A stretch of DNA of 64,000 nucleotides from Pampus argenteus. Lineage: Eukaryota; Chordata; Actinopteri; Scombriformes; Stromateidae. Positions 1-56,213 of the stretch are shown here, piece after piece (position 1 is the stretch's first letter; the number at the start of each line of letters is the position of its first letter). The position numbers and the translations under genes are program-made. The stretch is from NCBI GenBank assembly GCA_036937835.1, contig CM072863.1, positions 13,256,001 to 13,320,000 on the forward strand, written 5' to 3'. A model generated the notes under the pieces. It did not search any database and was not told the origin of the DNA. It worked only from the letters and a program-made list of their open reading frames with translations.

Positions 1-1346
1 TTGCTGAATATGTTAAATGATCATTGATATATGCTACTTAAATATCATCACCTGATTACTAGGACTCTTTGATGATAAGTTTACTTCTAAAAAAAAGACA
101 AAGACCGTCTAATTGGATAATGGAGATGCATTTTCGCCACTTGCGCCATGCGTATAGATGCATCTATACGCACATCTATTGGACATCAGGGGTGACGTGT
201 TTACTGTCAGTCTTCAGCTGTAAGATTATAGGAGTTTTCGATTTCAGAAAGGCAAATGGGAGGTTGTCCAGTTTGTTAAGGGTTTGAGGTTTAGGTGCAC
301 ATCATCAGCATAGCAATGATGGTCAATATTTGAGTTACACAAATTGCTCAGCACACAGAAGTTGAAAGTGTGAAGTGTTAGTACTAAAACCATTATATAG
401 ACGGAAATTTGAATGGAAATAACTTGAAGGCATTCCTCTGAAAATCTCCATTTGATAAGTTTGACATGTTTGGAACTGAGCCCACTCAAAGGAAGGACCC
501 AAATTGACTGACAAAAGACAAAGTCATAACTTCAGCCAGAGCTGCCAATCAGTGCCCCGCCATGCTAATGCTTCACCAAGTGTATAAACCTCCAGCTCAA
601 TAGAGACACCACCCCACATCTTCATATCAACAGCAATTTGTTTGAGCAATTCAACAAGACGCCCCCAGAACATTTAAACACGGGTCACTAGACTGAGAGA
701 GCTTTAGACTGCATTGATGCACAATGTTCACCAACAACAAAAAGAAACTGCGAGGGAAAGTGAAGAGAAAAGAAGCTAGGGGAAATGCAAGACAAAGAGC
801 CCAGCGCAAAAGATCCCAAACTCAGGTTCAACAAACTAGCTGCAGCCAATCCACTGCATCTATTCAGTCCACTTGAATCCAGCGTTGCTTTTATCCCCCA
901 TGCAACAATTAGTCTGGTGTCCAACAAAGTGTAATATTTACATTCACAACAAGCAGTGTGAGAGTATCAGATAACAGTACAAAACAATGAGCGCATGATA
1001 ATTTATCTTGAGTCACAAACATACACATGGGCATGCATACACACACACTCACACACACTCTGATCCCACCTTACTGCTTTCCTTGGAGAGTCCAATAGCT
1101 TTCTCTGTTTGGCAAGAGAGGAGCATTGAGTAGCTATGAACCAGGCCACCCAGTAGTGAGTGAGACCTGCCAGCAACACCCCCGGGCACATGCCAATAGA
1201 GCTGAGGAGGCTAATATTGGTATACTGAATATTAATACTACAAGACGCTAGTGCAACAATGAGCACAAAGTAGAAACATATACACAGTAACAGTATTCTA
1301 CAAGTCGCATCTCTCTTCTGCTGTGAAAAGTAATATACAATAAGAA

Positions 1347-1530
1347 TTTATCCATCAGTTTTCTAAACGTCTTATTGTTTGCGAGGTCACAGGGCAGCTA
1401 GAGCCTATCCAAGATAACACTGGGCAAGATGCATGACATACCCTAGACAGGCTGGTAGTCTATCACAGGGCTGACACATAGAAACACACAACCATTCACA
1501 CTCACACTCACAACTACCTAAGCGGGCATG
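1347..1530 (+). repeat. Diverged common teleost interspersed repeat
   Basis: Contains GAGGTCACAGGGCAGCTAG, GAGCCTATCCAAGATAACAC, CCTAGACAGGCTGGTAGTC and ACAACCATTCACACTCACAC. I recognise these phrases, in diverged form, from an abundant fish interspersed repeat; I am not sure of its class. Confidence 0.6.
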
Positions 1531-3246
1531 CAGAGAATAATGCAAACGTTATGTAGAAAGACAGTTATTCTGTTGAGTTGTTGATAAAGTATCTGTCTGA
1601 CACTAATAACTGACAGGTTACACCTTCGAGAGGGTAAACAAAAGTCTAATCATAACATAATATATAACTGTGCTGCATAAAATTGCGCAATTGAAACCAA
1701 ACCAATCCCACACAACCACGGTCATCGTTCCGCTTGATTGCTTCAACTGCCTACTGTCTACATTTACACTTACACACATTTTGAAGCTAGTTAAAATATG
1801 TCTGCAGGGGAATATATAGCAGTGACAGTTGGTATCCTGATTATGTGCAAGGTGTTGCTTTAATTTCATTTCCAAAGCCTAAAATGAAGGAAAAGTTTGA
1901 TTGGGTTGTGTGGAAGATCTCACAGCTTAACATGTATAATTTAGTATTTTGAAAGTGCACACTCTAGTGGTGCACAGCAGAAAGATATGACTCACATTGA
2001 CAACAAGCAATAAACAACAATACCAACAAATTCCAATTAATAAGAGCCTCAAGAAAAACAACACTTATAGGCTGTAAATTCAGTGGCCAAAAATTACATA
2101 TAGTTACGTTTGTGTGACAGAAGCCATCTATAAAGTTGCAGAAGCAGCAGGAGAGCACTGTCATCAGATTGGGTAATTTACTGCAATTAAACCAACTGTG
2201 AGAAATGTCTGATATAATATATAGCACACCATTATTGATATTATTGGTTACACCTGTAGTTAATGTCTGTGAAAAGGTATTTTTGGTCATTATTTGTGGG
2301 CACATGGGGGAAATTTGACCTGCTGGAGACAAATGGAGTATTCAAGGTGTGCAATCTAAGGAAAGTCAAAAAGTTCACCTTATGGGAGGTCAAATTGACA
2401 GATCTAAGATGTTTTCATGACCATGACATAACATTGAAGACATAGCATTGAAGCTCACTGTGGATCAAAGTGTTGGACTGACAGATGGATGGACAACATG
2501 TTCCAACTCAACCACCAGAACTAGAGCCAAGCTGTACAGAAATAAAGAAAATGAAAGTGGAAACAGAGGTTGATTATATCAAAGTCAAAATACACGGGGT
2601 GGTGAAATGGATTGAGGGAGCAGAACAGGTCAGTATTCAGCTGTGGAGTGACTGAACTGACATTCAATCAATAAAAGTTGCTGTTATTTTTATCACCATT
2701 TTGGTGCCAAAGGTACTCTTATGTCAGTATTGATAACTTGTCATCTTCCCTCACACACACAAAGTCACTGACTTCAGCCTCCGTCCTCGATGAACATCAG
2801 TGTAATAATTTCACACAAGCCCTTCAGCCTGCAGATTTCTCATGAGACTGGTAATATCAAACTTCACCCACAATTATATATTCAGCTATTCATAGTTCTG
2901 TGTGTTTCCATGCTCACCTGCCAGACAGCCTTTTAATGCATTAGCTATTAGTGCATCCTGGAGTGCAATGGACTATAGGTAATGAAGACAATCTGGTGGT
3001 CTTTCTCTAACTGTTATGTATCCACAGCTCATCCTTACCTCAAGATGAAATGTTGATCAGTCTGGGAAATACTATTTCACTTACCACCAGCTGAAATCTC
3101 AGCATCGACACAATGAGCGGGGGAATGAGGTTGTAATACCTGTGAGGCTTAGAGGCGGGATGGTAATCATGGAACTGTCCATCTACTGTCACGAGAGAAT
3201 TGAGTGTGATTGTGTCTCTGTGTTGAGACAGAAAGAGAACATGAAC

Positions 3247-3250
<4 letters not shown>

Positions 3251-3286
<36 letters not shown>
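3251..3286. repeat. (GT)18 microsatellite
   Basis: Perfect dinucleotide run. Confidence 0.95.
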
Positions 3287-3289
<3 letters not shown>

Positions 3290-3939
3290 GAGGCTATACA
3301 TCTTTATTTCAGGGAAGGTTTCTATTTCACTCAACTGTTTCACCACTACCTCACAAACTGATTCCTCCTCATCTGCTCAGATTTAATAACTGTCAGAATC
3401 AGACGACGGAGTGCTTGGTAGAAAATGACGACATGAAGTATCATGCTTAAACTCAACTGAATTTGTTAAATATCCTAAATGTTATTATCACTTAACCCAG
3501 GTATAAAATGTTGGCCAACAGGTAGTCATGCAGGGAGATAATGACCCTATACTCTCTGACTGTACGCTACAATGTTCAGCAGCACCAGGCTGCAGACAAA
3601 CAAAGTTAGCAATAAACTGGTGAACACGGCAGAGCATTTAGCAGCGAAGAGACACAGAGCAAAACAGAGCTAAAGGAAGAGTGAATATTGGACTTTCATT
3701 CATCAGGTGATCAGGACTCCAAATGAATGCTAATGGACAGACTGCATACAAACTACTGCACTACTGGTGGAGTAATTCAATTCTGACATCTTTCAATTGT
3801 GATTTTATCAATGATGATGATTGTCAGTGTTTGAGTTGATGTAATCAGAGAGCATAGTGGTTTTCTCGCTGGGATCACAAGATGATTAAAGTTTAAGAAA
3901 GAAAACTAATACATTTGTGTTTTATAAGTTTATCTTTCC

Positions 3940-4030
3940 TTCTGATTTCTTGCTTATTTCTTGTGAAATATTGGATGGTTTCATCTCTCCAGGCCTCTAA
4001 AAATATTTCAAATGATACAATCAGAGAAGG
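3940..4030 (+). repeat. Interspersed repeat, copy 1 of a diverged pair
   Basis: Shares GAAATAyTGGATrGTTT, ATCTCyAGGC and ATACAATCwGAG-like segments with 7925-8003. The similarity is roughly three quarters by eye. The family is unnamed here. Confidence 0.55.
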
Positions 4031-4569
4031 AATAACCCTTCTTTGGATTAACTGTTGTATGTTTTTGTGTGCTCAACAAGTTAGCCTGCAAGCCTTTTTG
4101 AACATTATGCCACAGATGACCCCTACTGGTCAGAATTCTTCATTGTAGCACCCCCACTAATCCCTCCTTCAGTAACCTATAATGTCGCTTCTTTCATTCT
4201 CCTTAAATGACCCACAGTTTGACACTGTGAAATGATCAACAAAACAAAAAGATCTATGAGTGTGTGCATGCTAAAACTAGATGCACGACTAGATTTTTTT
4301 ATTTCGATTGTGAGTTGTTTTTAAAAAAAAAAGTTTCTGTCCTGCCGAAAGGTGTGCTATATCTTTTTTTGGCGAGTGTGTGAAGGTATTTACACCTGAG
4401 AGGTCACCACATATCACCTTTGCTTTGGATCAACTAACAACGTAGCTGTTAGTGCCATGAATGCAACGTGTGTGTTTTCCCATGTCATTCCCACAGTCTC
4501 ATCCTCCCAACAGGAACCATAGTCTGCCCTTATCCCATTAAGACAATTGCCAAGACTGGCATTCAAACA

Positions 4570-4587
4570 TGCCCATGTGTGTGTCTC

Positions 4588-4620
<33 letters not shown>

Positions 4621-4666
4621 AGGCCTATATGCATGAAAAACACACACACACACACACACATGGGCA
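4570..4666. repeat. Composite GT/CA microsatellite palindrome
   Basis: A GT run and a CA run face each other across AGGCCTATATGCAT, and the outer flanks TGCCCATGTGTGTG and CACACACATGGGCA are exact reverse complements, so the whole 97-bp unit can fold back. Confidence 0.75.
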
Positions 4667-7481
4667 GACACACAGATACGGGCGAATGCACACAAATATA
4701 CCAACCCATACACACACTGGGCAGAGAAAGAGTAATTTCAAAATCAATCCTTTTGGAGAAAAAGAGTGAAAAAAAAGAATGAGAGCCCCAAAAACCTCCA
4801 CCAGTGTTGGCTGATTGTAAAGGACTGTCAGTTACTGCAGCTTTCTATTGGGCCAAAGGGAAGCAGCAGGATTCAACTTGGGGCCCAATAAAGGGCTATT
4901 CTTCCTGGAAATCGGTCCTCGTACATGGACTTGAATGCACTTGGGCGCTAATCTTTCGAGCTGTGGGAGCCCACTCTATATTCACAGGCTGTGCCACCGC
5001 AGCAGGCACGGCCCGCGCATGCTGATGCTATTACACACACTACCAAGCTAATGTTAAGGCTAACACAGGGTTAATGCTAACAGAGTTACTGAAATCTTTG
5101 GATTTCTCTGTCTGATTGTGGGATTTCCCTCGCTCTGATTCTCACACTCGATGTTTGAGGCAGCATTTCGTGCACTTGAACCTGCAACAGGAATATTTCA
5201 TTTGTTGTTTCATATGTTAAATAATGTTGGACAACCTTTCCTTCTACACAGCTGGTTCAAAGGGTCTGGTCACCCACATATTACATAGGTCTGCACTTTC
5301 TTGGAAGGAACAACAGAGTTTAGTTGTAGGAAAATAAGAAACAGTGTTGAATTGGTTCACTTCAATCAATTAATTCTTGGTAATTGTTAGCATAAGCATA
5401 ATTCTTTCCAGGAAACATCCTACAAAATGATTGAGAAATAACAGCAAAATTAGGTGCAAAATTATCAAGAATATATTTTCTCATATATATCTCACTGTAG
5501 CTAGTCATGCAGATACTGTCATTAGCCTAAACTCTGTTAAAGCAGCAATCAGGATCAGCTTCCACGTGGTGGATAGACTTTTAAAAGACTAAAAAAAGAC
5601 CTTCCAAACTCTTAAGGTGCCTTTTACTACTAGTAGTTTAGCAAAAGGTCCTAAAAACCGATGTTGTCTCTAAAGTGTGTCCTTTCTATTATTAATTCAA
5701 AGTCTGTAGGATTTAAAATGTCTGACTGGTTTCCCCTCAACAAAATACATTGTGTCTAACAGCAGCAAACACATTATTCAGTGGTATTGTCTCAAATAAT
5801 TTGTGTATAATCACATATAAATTCTTCTACACATGATGGCCTTTAAAAGATCACACACAAACACTACAAACACACACACAAAAACATCCAGTTTAATGTT
5901 GGTGGTGAGGGTGACTCGTGTGAAGATTGATAGTTACAACATCATTCATTATCACAATGTTGACCCTGTTTTCACTGCCTCATTAAAAATGTTATTTCTG
6001 CTCAGTGTGTTTAAACAAGTGGTGATCAAATAATAATCTATATATTACTATACACTGATGCTAGACACTGCAAATAAAAAGCCTGCATCTTTATTATGGC
6101 AATTGCAACTCTGATCAATTCATGTAACACACAGTAACTTATTCCCATTTCAACCCTAAGATAAGATGTGTCATTGTATTGAGATTTATTTTTGTCAGTT
6201 TTCTATAATGAACCTCTTTGATATTTATATATGGATATATGGTTTTGTTGACTTATTTACTCTGAAGTAGTAAAATGCAATGATTGTAGTTCCCTCATTA
6301 GCATTAAACATATAATTGAGTATTGACTATTGGATATATATTCATCAAATGGACAGACATACACTCAAGACAACTTTCCCATGAAGTTCTTCAGATTTCA
6401 AATATAAACATTAAACACTGAATGGAAAGCAAATGAGCACATGAAGCAAATGTCCACGAGTCCTAAAATGTCTAAAAAGAATCGTACACTTCAGAATGAC
6501 TGAATCATGAGGAGTTTTGCCTTCTGATAAAAGACCAGATGCAGAGCTAACACTTAGTTCATCATATGGATGAACAGAAATGTAATGCTGTCTTCTCTTA
6601 TCTCCAGTGAAATACTGCCCTCCAGTGGACTGCATCTCATCTGTCACCCACCCGTTCAGGGATCATGTCTTCACTGCGTGGCTGTTTGGTGTAGACATAG
6701 CACTTGGTTTCCATGCATACATGTTTCTCTCTCTCTTTCTCATGTAAACAGTTTGGGCTCATCATTATTTTTGGATTCATATACAGTCAGCTCAAAATGC
6801 TTAGCAGATTTGCGCAATGCTTTTCCACTTCAGATGATGCTCAACCGCAGAGTCAGAAATCCACTACTACTAGCAGGCATCTTAAATTAAATGGAAAAGA
6901 AGATTAAGTCAGTGCTGTGATGTTCTCAAGAAACCATCACCCCCCTCCCCATCAAGACTGGATCAGATCCATCCTCTTCAAACCTACTTTAGTGTGCTGC
7001 AGGCATCAGCAATGTTAAGTCACAGGGAGATATTTACCATGTTGATGCAGTTTACCCAACTACAACTCAGAGAAGCTTGTATGCTTGTAAGTATATGTCG
7101 ATGACTGCAACACATTCATTACAATCACTGTAGTGAGATGCCCAGCATGCTGCACCAACATATAAAATGAACATTTTGTTGTTTAAGTCTGTGGTTCCCA
7201 ACATGGGTGAAATAAGAAAAAAAGTGGTTATGCTACAGAAAACTTTAGCTTTTTGTGCTTATCCCCCTTTCTCTTATGAAATAGTAAATAGTGTTTCCTC
7301 TAAAAGGTCCCCAAAAAGAATTCAAGTGCAAAATCCAAATATTTAATCTAAAAAAATTCCCTGTGGTGGAACCCATCATCCATAGCTTCTTCTTTTTTAA
7401 AAAAAAAAAAAAAAAAAAGTCACTACATCCAGTCTAATAACCCTGCTTGTACTGCCACCTAGTGGGGACAAAATGCTTTTT

Positions 7482-7590
7482 GCACATCATCATCAATACT
7501 TGTAACCACACCCAGCTGTGACGTAGTGTAGTACTCTGGTGCAACGCTGCGTCACAGCTGGATGTGGTCACAAGATGTGATGTTAAGTGC
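7482..7590. repeat. Foldback element with 23-bp near-perfect inner arms
   Basis: Arms 7501-7523 and 7550-7572 pair at 21 of 23 positions around a 26-nt loop; pairing continues, less perfectly, to GCAC at 7482 and GTGC at 7590. It may be a small MITE or an RNA hairpin. Confidence 0.65.
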
Positions 7591-7924
7591 GATCAGAGAC
7601 ATTGTTAGACTAATCATGTTATTATTGGCAAAAGATAATAATAGCCGACTGACCAGTGCAGAGTCACAAACCTATACAGATTTACAAGGAATTGGTGTTT
7701 TTTTTTTTAAAGTCTATCATTCATTGAAGCAGTAGAAACAGCAGTAGCAAAATTTGGTCTGACTACACCTTCATCCATTAAGACGGTGATTTCCAACTGA
7801 GGGTCAGGTCTCTTCTAAGATAAATCTGAGTGATAAAGTGATAATTAAGTATACGGAGAAAAAAAAAACAGAGAGAGAGATTCGGCTACACAAAAATTAT
7901 ATTATTGTTCTGACTTTTCTAAGA

Positions 7925-8003
7925 ATTTTTTTTTCTTAAGAAATACTGGATAGTTTTTCATCTCCAGGCGTTTAAAAATGATTCAACTGTAACAATCTGA
8001 GCT
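7925..8003 (+). repeat. Interspersed repeat, copy 2 of a diverged pair
   Basis: Diverged partner of 3940-4030, same orientation, 4 kb away. Confidence 0.55.
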
Positions 8004-8332
8004 CCACTCTTCGGTGGAACAGCCACCTTATAAATCCTTTAACACGAAGCACTTTGTTTAATTGGAAGCATACCTCAAACATTTGCTCTGAGCAGAGCCG
8101 ATTAAAACAAATGAAAGTGGAAAAACAATCATAGTCATAGCTGACACTGTTGGTGAAGCACAACGAATCAGAACAGGACATGTCACACGGGGCCAGGACA
8201 CACCATGCTGGGTCATGCTGCTCTGGGAAATTTATTTAGTGATTTTTCATTTTTTTGTTTTTATTATGTTTTTCACTTGCGCTCCTGTCAGGAGTGTGGT
8301 AAATGGGACAGTCAAGCAGCAAGAGTCACAGT

Positions 8333-8395
8333 TCATCATCATCATCATCATTATCATAAATCATCATCATCATCATCATCATCATCACTGTCGCC
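8333..8395. repeat. (ATC)n microsatellite
   Basis: Interrupted trinucleotide run; it creates long His- or Ile-rich spurious reading frames. A second interrupted ATC array lies at 8810-8883. Confidence 0.9.
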
Positions 8396-8809
8396 ACCAT
8401 TATTACCATCCTCCTCCTTCTGGTATCATAATAATAATAATTTTCATCATCATGTAACTTTTTCCTCAAGCTAGAAAATAATTTACATCACATTGTTTTA
8501 CTGACTTTTGAGACCACAAACATTCCAGCAACACACTCTAGGATTAAGGGTGGGTAACAATCAGAAAAGCATGACTTTTTGCATAGTATTAAATGAACAA
8601 AGACATTGAGTTCTTTATTTACAATTATTGTATAGATAAAAAAAATATCATAAAAACAAGATGAACACTTAAATCACTTACCCATAAATGGCTAAGTATG
8701 CCAAAAAGTTATCTGTTGGCATTTCTCTTTTTCTTTGTTCCACAAACTGCATGCTGCTAAATACAGTACATCGAGGCAGGTGAGAGTATATTGCAAGAAG
8801 TTTCATTGA

Positions 8810-8883
8810 TATCATCATTATCATTATCATCAGCATTATCATCGTCATCATTATCATCATCAGCGTTGTTGTCATCATCAACA
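8810..8883. repeat. (ATC/ATT)n microsatellite
   Basis: Interrupted trinucleotide array, same motif as at 8333-8395. Confidence 0.85.
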
Positions 8884-9359
8884 TAATTATTGGTTGTTAC
8901 AACACGTGTTATCATTTGGATGTAATCACTATGTTTTGAAGTGTTTCTGACAGGAGCAGTGATTGATTACATACAGCCCAACAGCTGTGTCCGGCAGTAT
9001 GACTCGCAGTGGTGCATGATGGTAGACGTAGTCAAGGAACAGTTCCTGTTTTCACACCAGTCCGCATGAAATAGTTTCTGTCCTCAGTGGACTCATTGCT
9101 GTATTTACAAAGATTATTTTTAAACGTGGTGTCTTTGCATCCTCTTAAAGCTGAATGTCCACCTCAATGTAAAAGTTTCTTGTTTTTTTTTTTATTGAAA
9201 ATGCTGCTGTTATTGATATTATGTTTTTCTTTTGTTTTGTTTATTGTTTTTATTTTTACAGACAAATAAACAAATAAATTGTCAAGTTAAGTAAAACATT
9301 GGAAAGAAAAAAAAATCAACAGCTTCTAAGCAGAATATCAGAATCCAGACTGTTTTTTG

Positions 9360-11824
9360 TTCAACTTAAATAGGACAGATTTATTCAAACAGTCCATCCA
9401 TTTTTCAACACGCCTGAGCTGACTGGTAAAGCTTGTGCACCCTCTCTTCAGATGGACGGATCAACCGGGAAATGACAGAGGAGGATATAAAAATAAAAAG
9501 ATAGAACTGCTCGAATAAATGATTGTATATACTGTAGTAGTGTATAATAGGACTTTTTTTTAAAGTAGAAAAATCATCAATTTTTTTCCAAGTTGCATAA
9601 TGAGCCTTTTACGTCATGCTTGCCAATGACGTTAGTTAGTAATAGAAATAATAATACAGGCTAATTAAGTGGCCTTGTCCTTCTGAGTGCAATAAGACTG
9701 AGTAAATGTGCCTTCTGTATGTAACTTCACTCTGGTAATGTCTGATTGGTCAAAGCACAATAAATAGTTTACAACTAGTGAGTACAGTTGAGATGCTAGA
9801 GTACTGTATATTCTGTGACGGCAGGAAGACAAGCTTGGTTAAAACACACAAAAGCACATCTAGAATTACACCATAGAAGTTTTCATTCATAACCAGATAG
9901 TGCAGAAAAGGATCGTCTTTTTTTATATATAGAAAAAGAGTCAAAGCAACATTCCATTTTTGTTGTAAGTCGTCGTTTTTTTTCTGTTTTTCCTTTTTTT
10001 TTTTTTGGTTAGATATTAAAAACTGCCAACAGCTTCGTGGGGCTGCGTGTGTCTCTCTCTGTTAGAGGCAAAGAAAAATCCTTTGAACCAAAATAAATCA
10101 GAGTTAAATAAAAAATAAACAACACAATATATATCCCAAATTTAAATAAACAAAAAAAAGTCTGATTTCTGTACTGTGAAGATAAGCCAAATATAACTTT
10201 GCAAATTTTTAATATGACTTGATTGCAGCCTGTTGATGGTCACACATATTTTAAAACATCAAGTCCTTTTAGACAAGCAGGTTTATCTAGCAGACAGTTC
10301 ACTGTAAAGGTCCTGATATCAGCCTTTGACTCGAGCCCTGACCCCAGGCCAGTGCTGAAGCACAGACAAATAAAACACAATTTTAAAAAAACGAAAGAGA
10401 AAAAAGAAGTATTGAAATAAAGAGTTAAATATTCCCCCTCTGTCACAAAAAGGCAAGCCACTCCAACTTGATCCCAACAATCATACAGAATAATACTAAG
10501 ATTCCACATTTACTACGTATCCCATTATATTTTGGTTTCTTTTGTTTGTTTATCCTCTAAAAATATCTACAATATTTGACAAGATAGCAGGCAAATTCCA
10601 GCACATGGTTTTTCAGTAATAACACACCAACACAGCTCTGATCCATCTAGGTACATCTGAGCTTCAGCTTCGCCTCCCTCCTTCTAGAAACCAGGAAGTA
10701 TTTCTACGAGGTTGTAAACAAATTACATTCTCTTTAAGACATAAATAAGTCAAAAGTATTTTGAGCCATTGAAGCAGGAACAAGGCAACATGCCGACAAA
10801 CAAAGATAAACTCTCTCTAAATATATTTATATGTATTTATATTTATAGAATATATCTCATAAATGCTATCATCATCATTATTATTTTGCGTTCCTCTTTT
10901 TCCAACAGGTGCAAAACTACTGTGCAAGTTGAGCCCTACCACCTCGTTACACATTTAATTTTTATGGATGAAATAAATGTTTACAGTCGGGTACATGTTC
11001 ATGCCACACAGAAGAGGGAACTTGCAGGCCAGGAACTCAGAGAAGCTGTCTCTAAAATAGTAGTCCGCCGCGAGGCCGAGCCCATCAGAATGAAATAATT
11101 CCAATAAAATTAAAACCCTTTTAAATAAAACTTGGGTAATGTACATTCATGCAGGAGCAACAATAATAATAATAATAACAATAATAATCAGAATCAGAAT
11201 CAGAATAATAGCAATGTTTTTCAATTTAATTTAAACTATTATCAGTATTGACAATGTTATTGTTGAGGAGAGGGAATGTAAGGGGAGTTAAAAGTCTGTC
11301 CTGTTTTGCGATTTTCACTCCTCAGCAGTGTCTCCCTCCTCATCGTCCTCCTCCTGGTGCCACTAAAGACACAGTTCATATGTATGTGCAGTCAGCAGCA
11401 TACTTATACAGTACATGCTAACACGCATATGGTCATACACACCGCCACCCCCACCGTACACATACAACCACAAAAGCATGATGGCTGCGTTGGCTTGTGG
11501 CTTTGTTGCGCTTTTTTTGATTGTATGTTAGTTTGTTTTTCTTTTCACCTTGTCGTGTTACTTTAAGATTTTCTCCATGTTGAAGGAGCAGAGAGCTTTA
11601 AGAGCTGAAGGTAAAAGGGGGGGTGTGGGGGTGGGATATTTTCCAACAGGACCTGTTCTGTGTGGGTGGGTAAATGGGTGTTTGATGAGCTGGAGGACAG
11701 GAATTGAGCTGGACTGGGTGAAATTTTGGGTTGACAATGTTAAAGGTCTGGAGGGATTGGAGGAGGGAACCCCCAGACTGCGAGGAAACAACATTAAAGG
11801 TAAAAGCTGAGGTTAGGATCAGGG
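9360..11824 (-). other. atp2b2: Probable atp2b2 3' UTR
   Basis: AT-rich sequence with no ORF follows the stop codon in gene sense. The first AATAAA in gene sense that I found lies at 9380-9385 (TTTATT on the + strand), giving a UTR of about 2.4 kb; further AATAAA copies occur at 9249-9254 and 9191-9196. Poly(A) choice cannot be fixed by eye. The region includes an AAT-repeat near 11165-11190 and short CAGAAT repeats just after it. Confidence 0.45.
9380..9385 (-). terminator. Candidate poly(A) signal AATAAA
   Basis: TTTATT on the + strand reads AATAAA in the gene sense, followed within 40 nt by T/G-containing sequence. It is the first exact hexamer I found below the stop codon. Hexamers are common by chance in AT-rich DNA, so this is only a candidate. 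Confidence 0.35.
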
Positions 11825-53939
<42,115 letters not shown>

Positions 53940-56151
53940 CTGAGAGGAGAAAAGAGATTTTTTGGTAGCACATTATAGTCCAGAACAGATCTTGATACTA
54001 TAAAAAGAATCATCTACGGTATGTATGTAGAATATTTCTACTGATGTATTGCCATTATATTGTATAAATAGTTCACATTACAGCGCCAAACTTCACTTTT
54101 CATTTGATTCAAGAACAGCAAGAAAATCATATTTTTACACTTAAATACAAACAGTATTTAAATGCACAGCTTGAAACAGCTTTTTTATATTGAAAAATTT
54201 AAAAAATGATGGTTAATAGCGCTCAGCTTTGCAATCCATCTTTTTTTGTCTCGCTTTCTTCTTCTGTCTTTCTCACTCTCAAACTATCTCTAATTACCAG
54301 TTTGAGTCATAGTGGGCCATGACTCTGTGTTTCTTATATAATTCTGCTCAAGAGATGCAGCCTTGTGCTTTGACCTCATCCACCTCCTCAAACACCATGA
54401 ACAATTGTAAATAAATATCTTTCACTCTTTTATCCAGAGAACCAGCTTGAGGCTATATATACTGTTCAATACTGTTCAAATGGTTCTCATACAGTAGTAA
54501 ATGACCTAATAACTACACTAAATAACTCATCATTTTATTAAATACCTTTTTTCTTAACAGATGGGTTACATAAGAGTTAAATTGTGGACTATTAGAATCA
54601 CAGAACATTGTGCTCTATGCATTTGGTGCGTTATAGTGAACATTATTCTGAATATGGTCTTCATTTAGGGATGTGTCTCTTCTTTATATTAAATAATGTT
54701 CCTATATTAAACTTGAATTAATGATAATTAACTCAGAAAATAGTGCAAAACACCCATCACAATTTCCAGCACTAAACAGGGACATATTCATAGTACATTG
54801 CTTTTTTGTGACAAACAATCCAAAACCTGAAAAATATACAACTTAACAAACAACTCACAATTATAAACAGAGAAAGCAAAAAATCCCCACATTTAAGAAA
54901 CCAGCAAATGTTTGGCAAGTCATTTCTATTAATTGAATTATGTCAGACTGAAATGTGGACAATTTAGAATAGTAGCCTACATTACAATCTATGTCTAAAA
55001 GTCTGGTTTCCATTATTTCCATTTATCAATTTTTTCAGGAGATCAAATTAAAATCCCATAATTGACATATTCATAATGTGGTTGATTCTATGTCCGTATT
55101 CGCACATGGAGAGCTTATTCAGTCTATTTTGCCTAAATTGGCAAAAATGTACTTAATTCATGTTTATATATTAAATCATCCTTCATTAAAGATAGAGGAA
55201 AAATCTTTATCACTGTACACCAGAAACTGTGAACTGCAAACTACTAATATATCTGGATCAAACCTGCTATGGAGGTGGCATTAAGTGCACTAACTGCAAT
55301 GCAGATTTATGCTCTGTATCCTTGGATCAAATTATTCATGAACATCTCTTTCAAGCCACATTATTGGTTTCTATTTGGCTGCTTTTCACTCTTCCATTAT
55401 CTGGTTGCTGAGCGCACACAAACAAGCACAGTGTGTATCTCTCACTGTCTCTCTCTCTGTCTCTCTCTCTTTCTCTGTGTCTCACAACCACAGACATTAC
55501 CACAGCATTATGTCATGTATGGTGCGTCATTGGGTCTCCCAGGAGTGGCCATGGATTGCACCTGATAACATCATGGTTGCATGACACTCTTTCACATGTG
55601 AATGCATATGACTGTGTGATGACTTATTACGATCTACAGAAAATAACTCATGATCCACTAGTGAATTTATCTGCATCTGCCTTCATAGAAAGAACAAATG
55701 AGGAGAATTACAACACTGCTGTATAAAAGAGCAAACTGGGAAAAAATAGGTTTCACTTGCTTGAGAAAGAGAGAGGGAGCAACAGAGAGGGAGAAGAATA
55801 GGACGGAAGGAGGGCAGGCTGAAAAGAGAACAATTCCCAGCTCCTACATAGGAGAATGCACTGGTTACAAATAGATCAGTCTATAAATAGCCTCATTATC
55901 CATTCTTTTTTAATTGTCTTTGTGAGAGGACCTAGCATGCTCTACCATTGATCTCCACAGCACGTCACACACAAACTTGTCTGTGTGTGCAAGTATGTGT
56001 GTTTGTTTGTGCATGTCACCGTGAGTCATGATCACCAGCACGTGCTTCGTGTGTGTAACAAGGCTGGCCAAGCATGTATGTGATTGCTTGCACTTTCACA
56101 CAGTGAAACTAGAGTTCGTGTAATCACGCTTTAGCCAATTCCAGTTGGTTA

Positions 56152-56152
<1 letters not shown>

Positions 56153-56210
<58 letters not shown>
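56153..56210. repeat. (AC)n microsatellite, 58 bp
   Basis: Perfect dinucleotide run in the first visible intron. Confidence 0.97.

Positions 56211-56213
<3 letters not shown>

Larger units (their letters stand above)
1..9359. other. Region downstream of atp2b2: no gene seen
   Basis: AT-rich sequence with microsatellites, foldbacks and diverged interspersed repeats listed separately. The short reading frames on both strands have no recognisable domains and several are made of simple repeats. Part of it below 9380 could still be atp2b2 3' UTR if a later poly(A) site is used. Confidence 0.6.

Noticed and set aside
8205..8474. His-rich and Ile-rich open frames
   Set aside because: Direct product of ATC microsatellite, not a gene.
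11306..11810. Plus-strand frames next to the atp2b2 stop codon
   Set aside because: They lie in the probable 3' UTR and show no domain or splice support.
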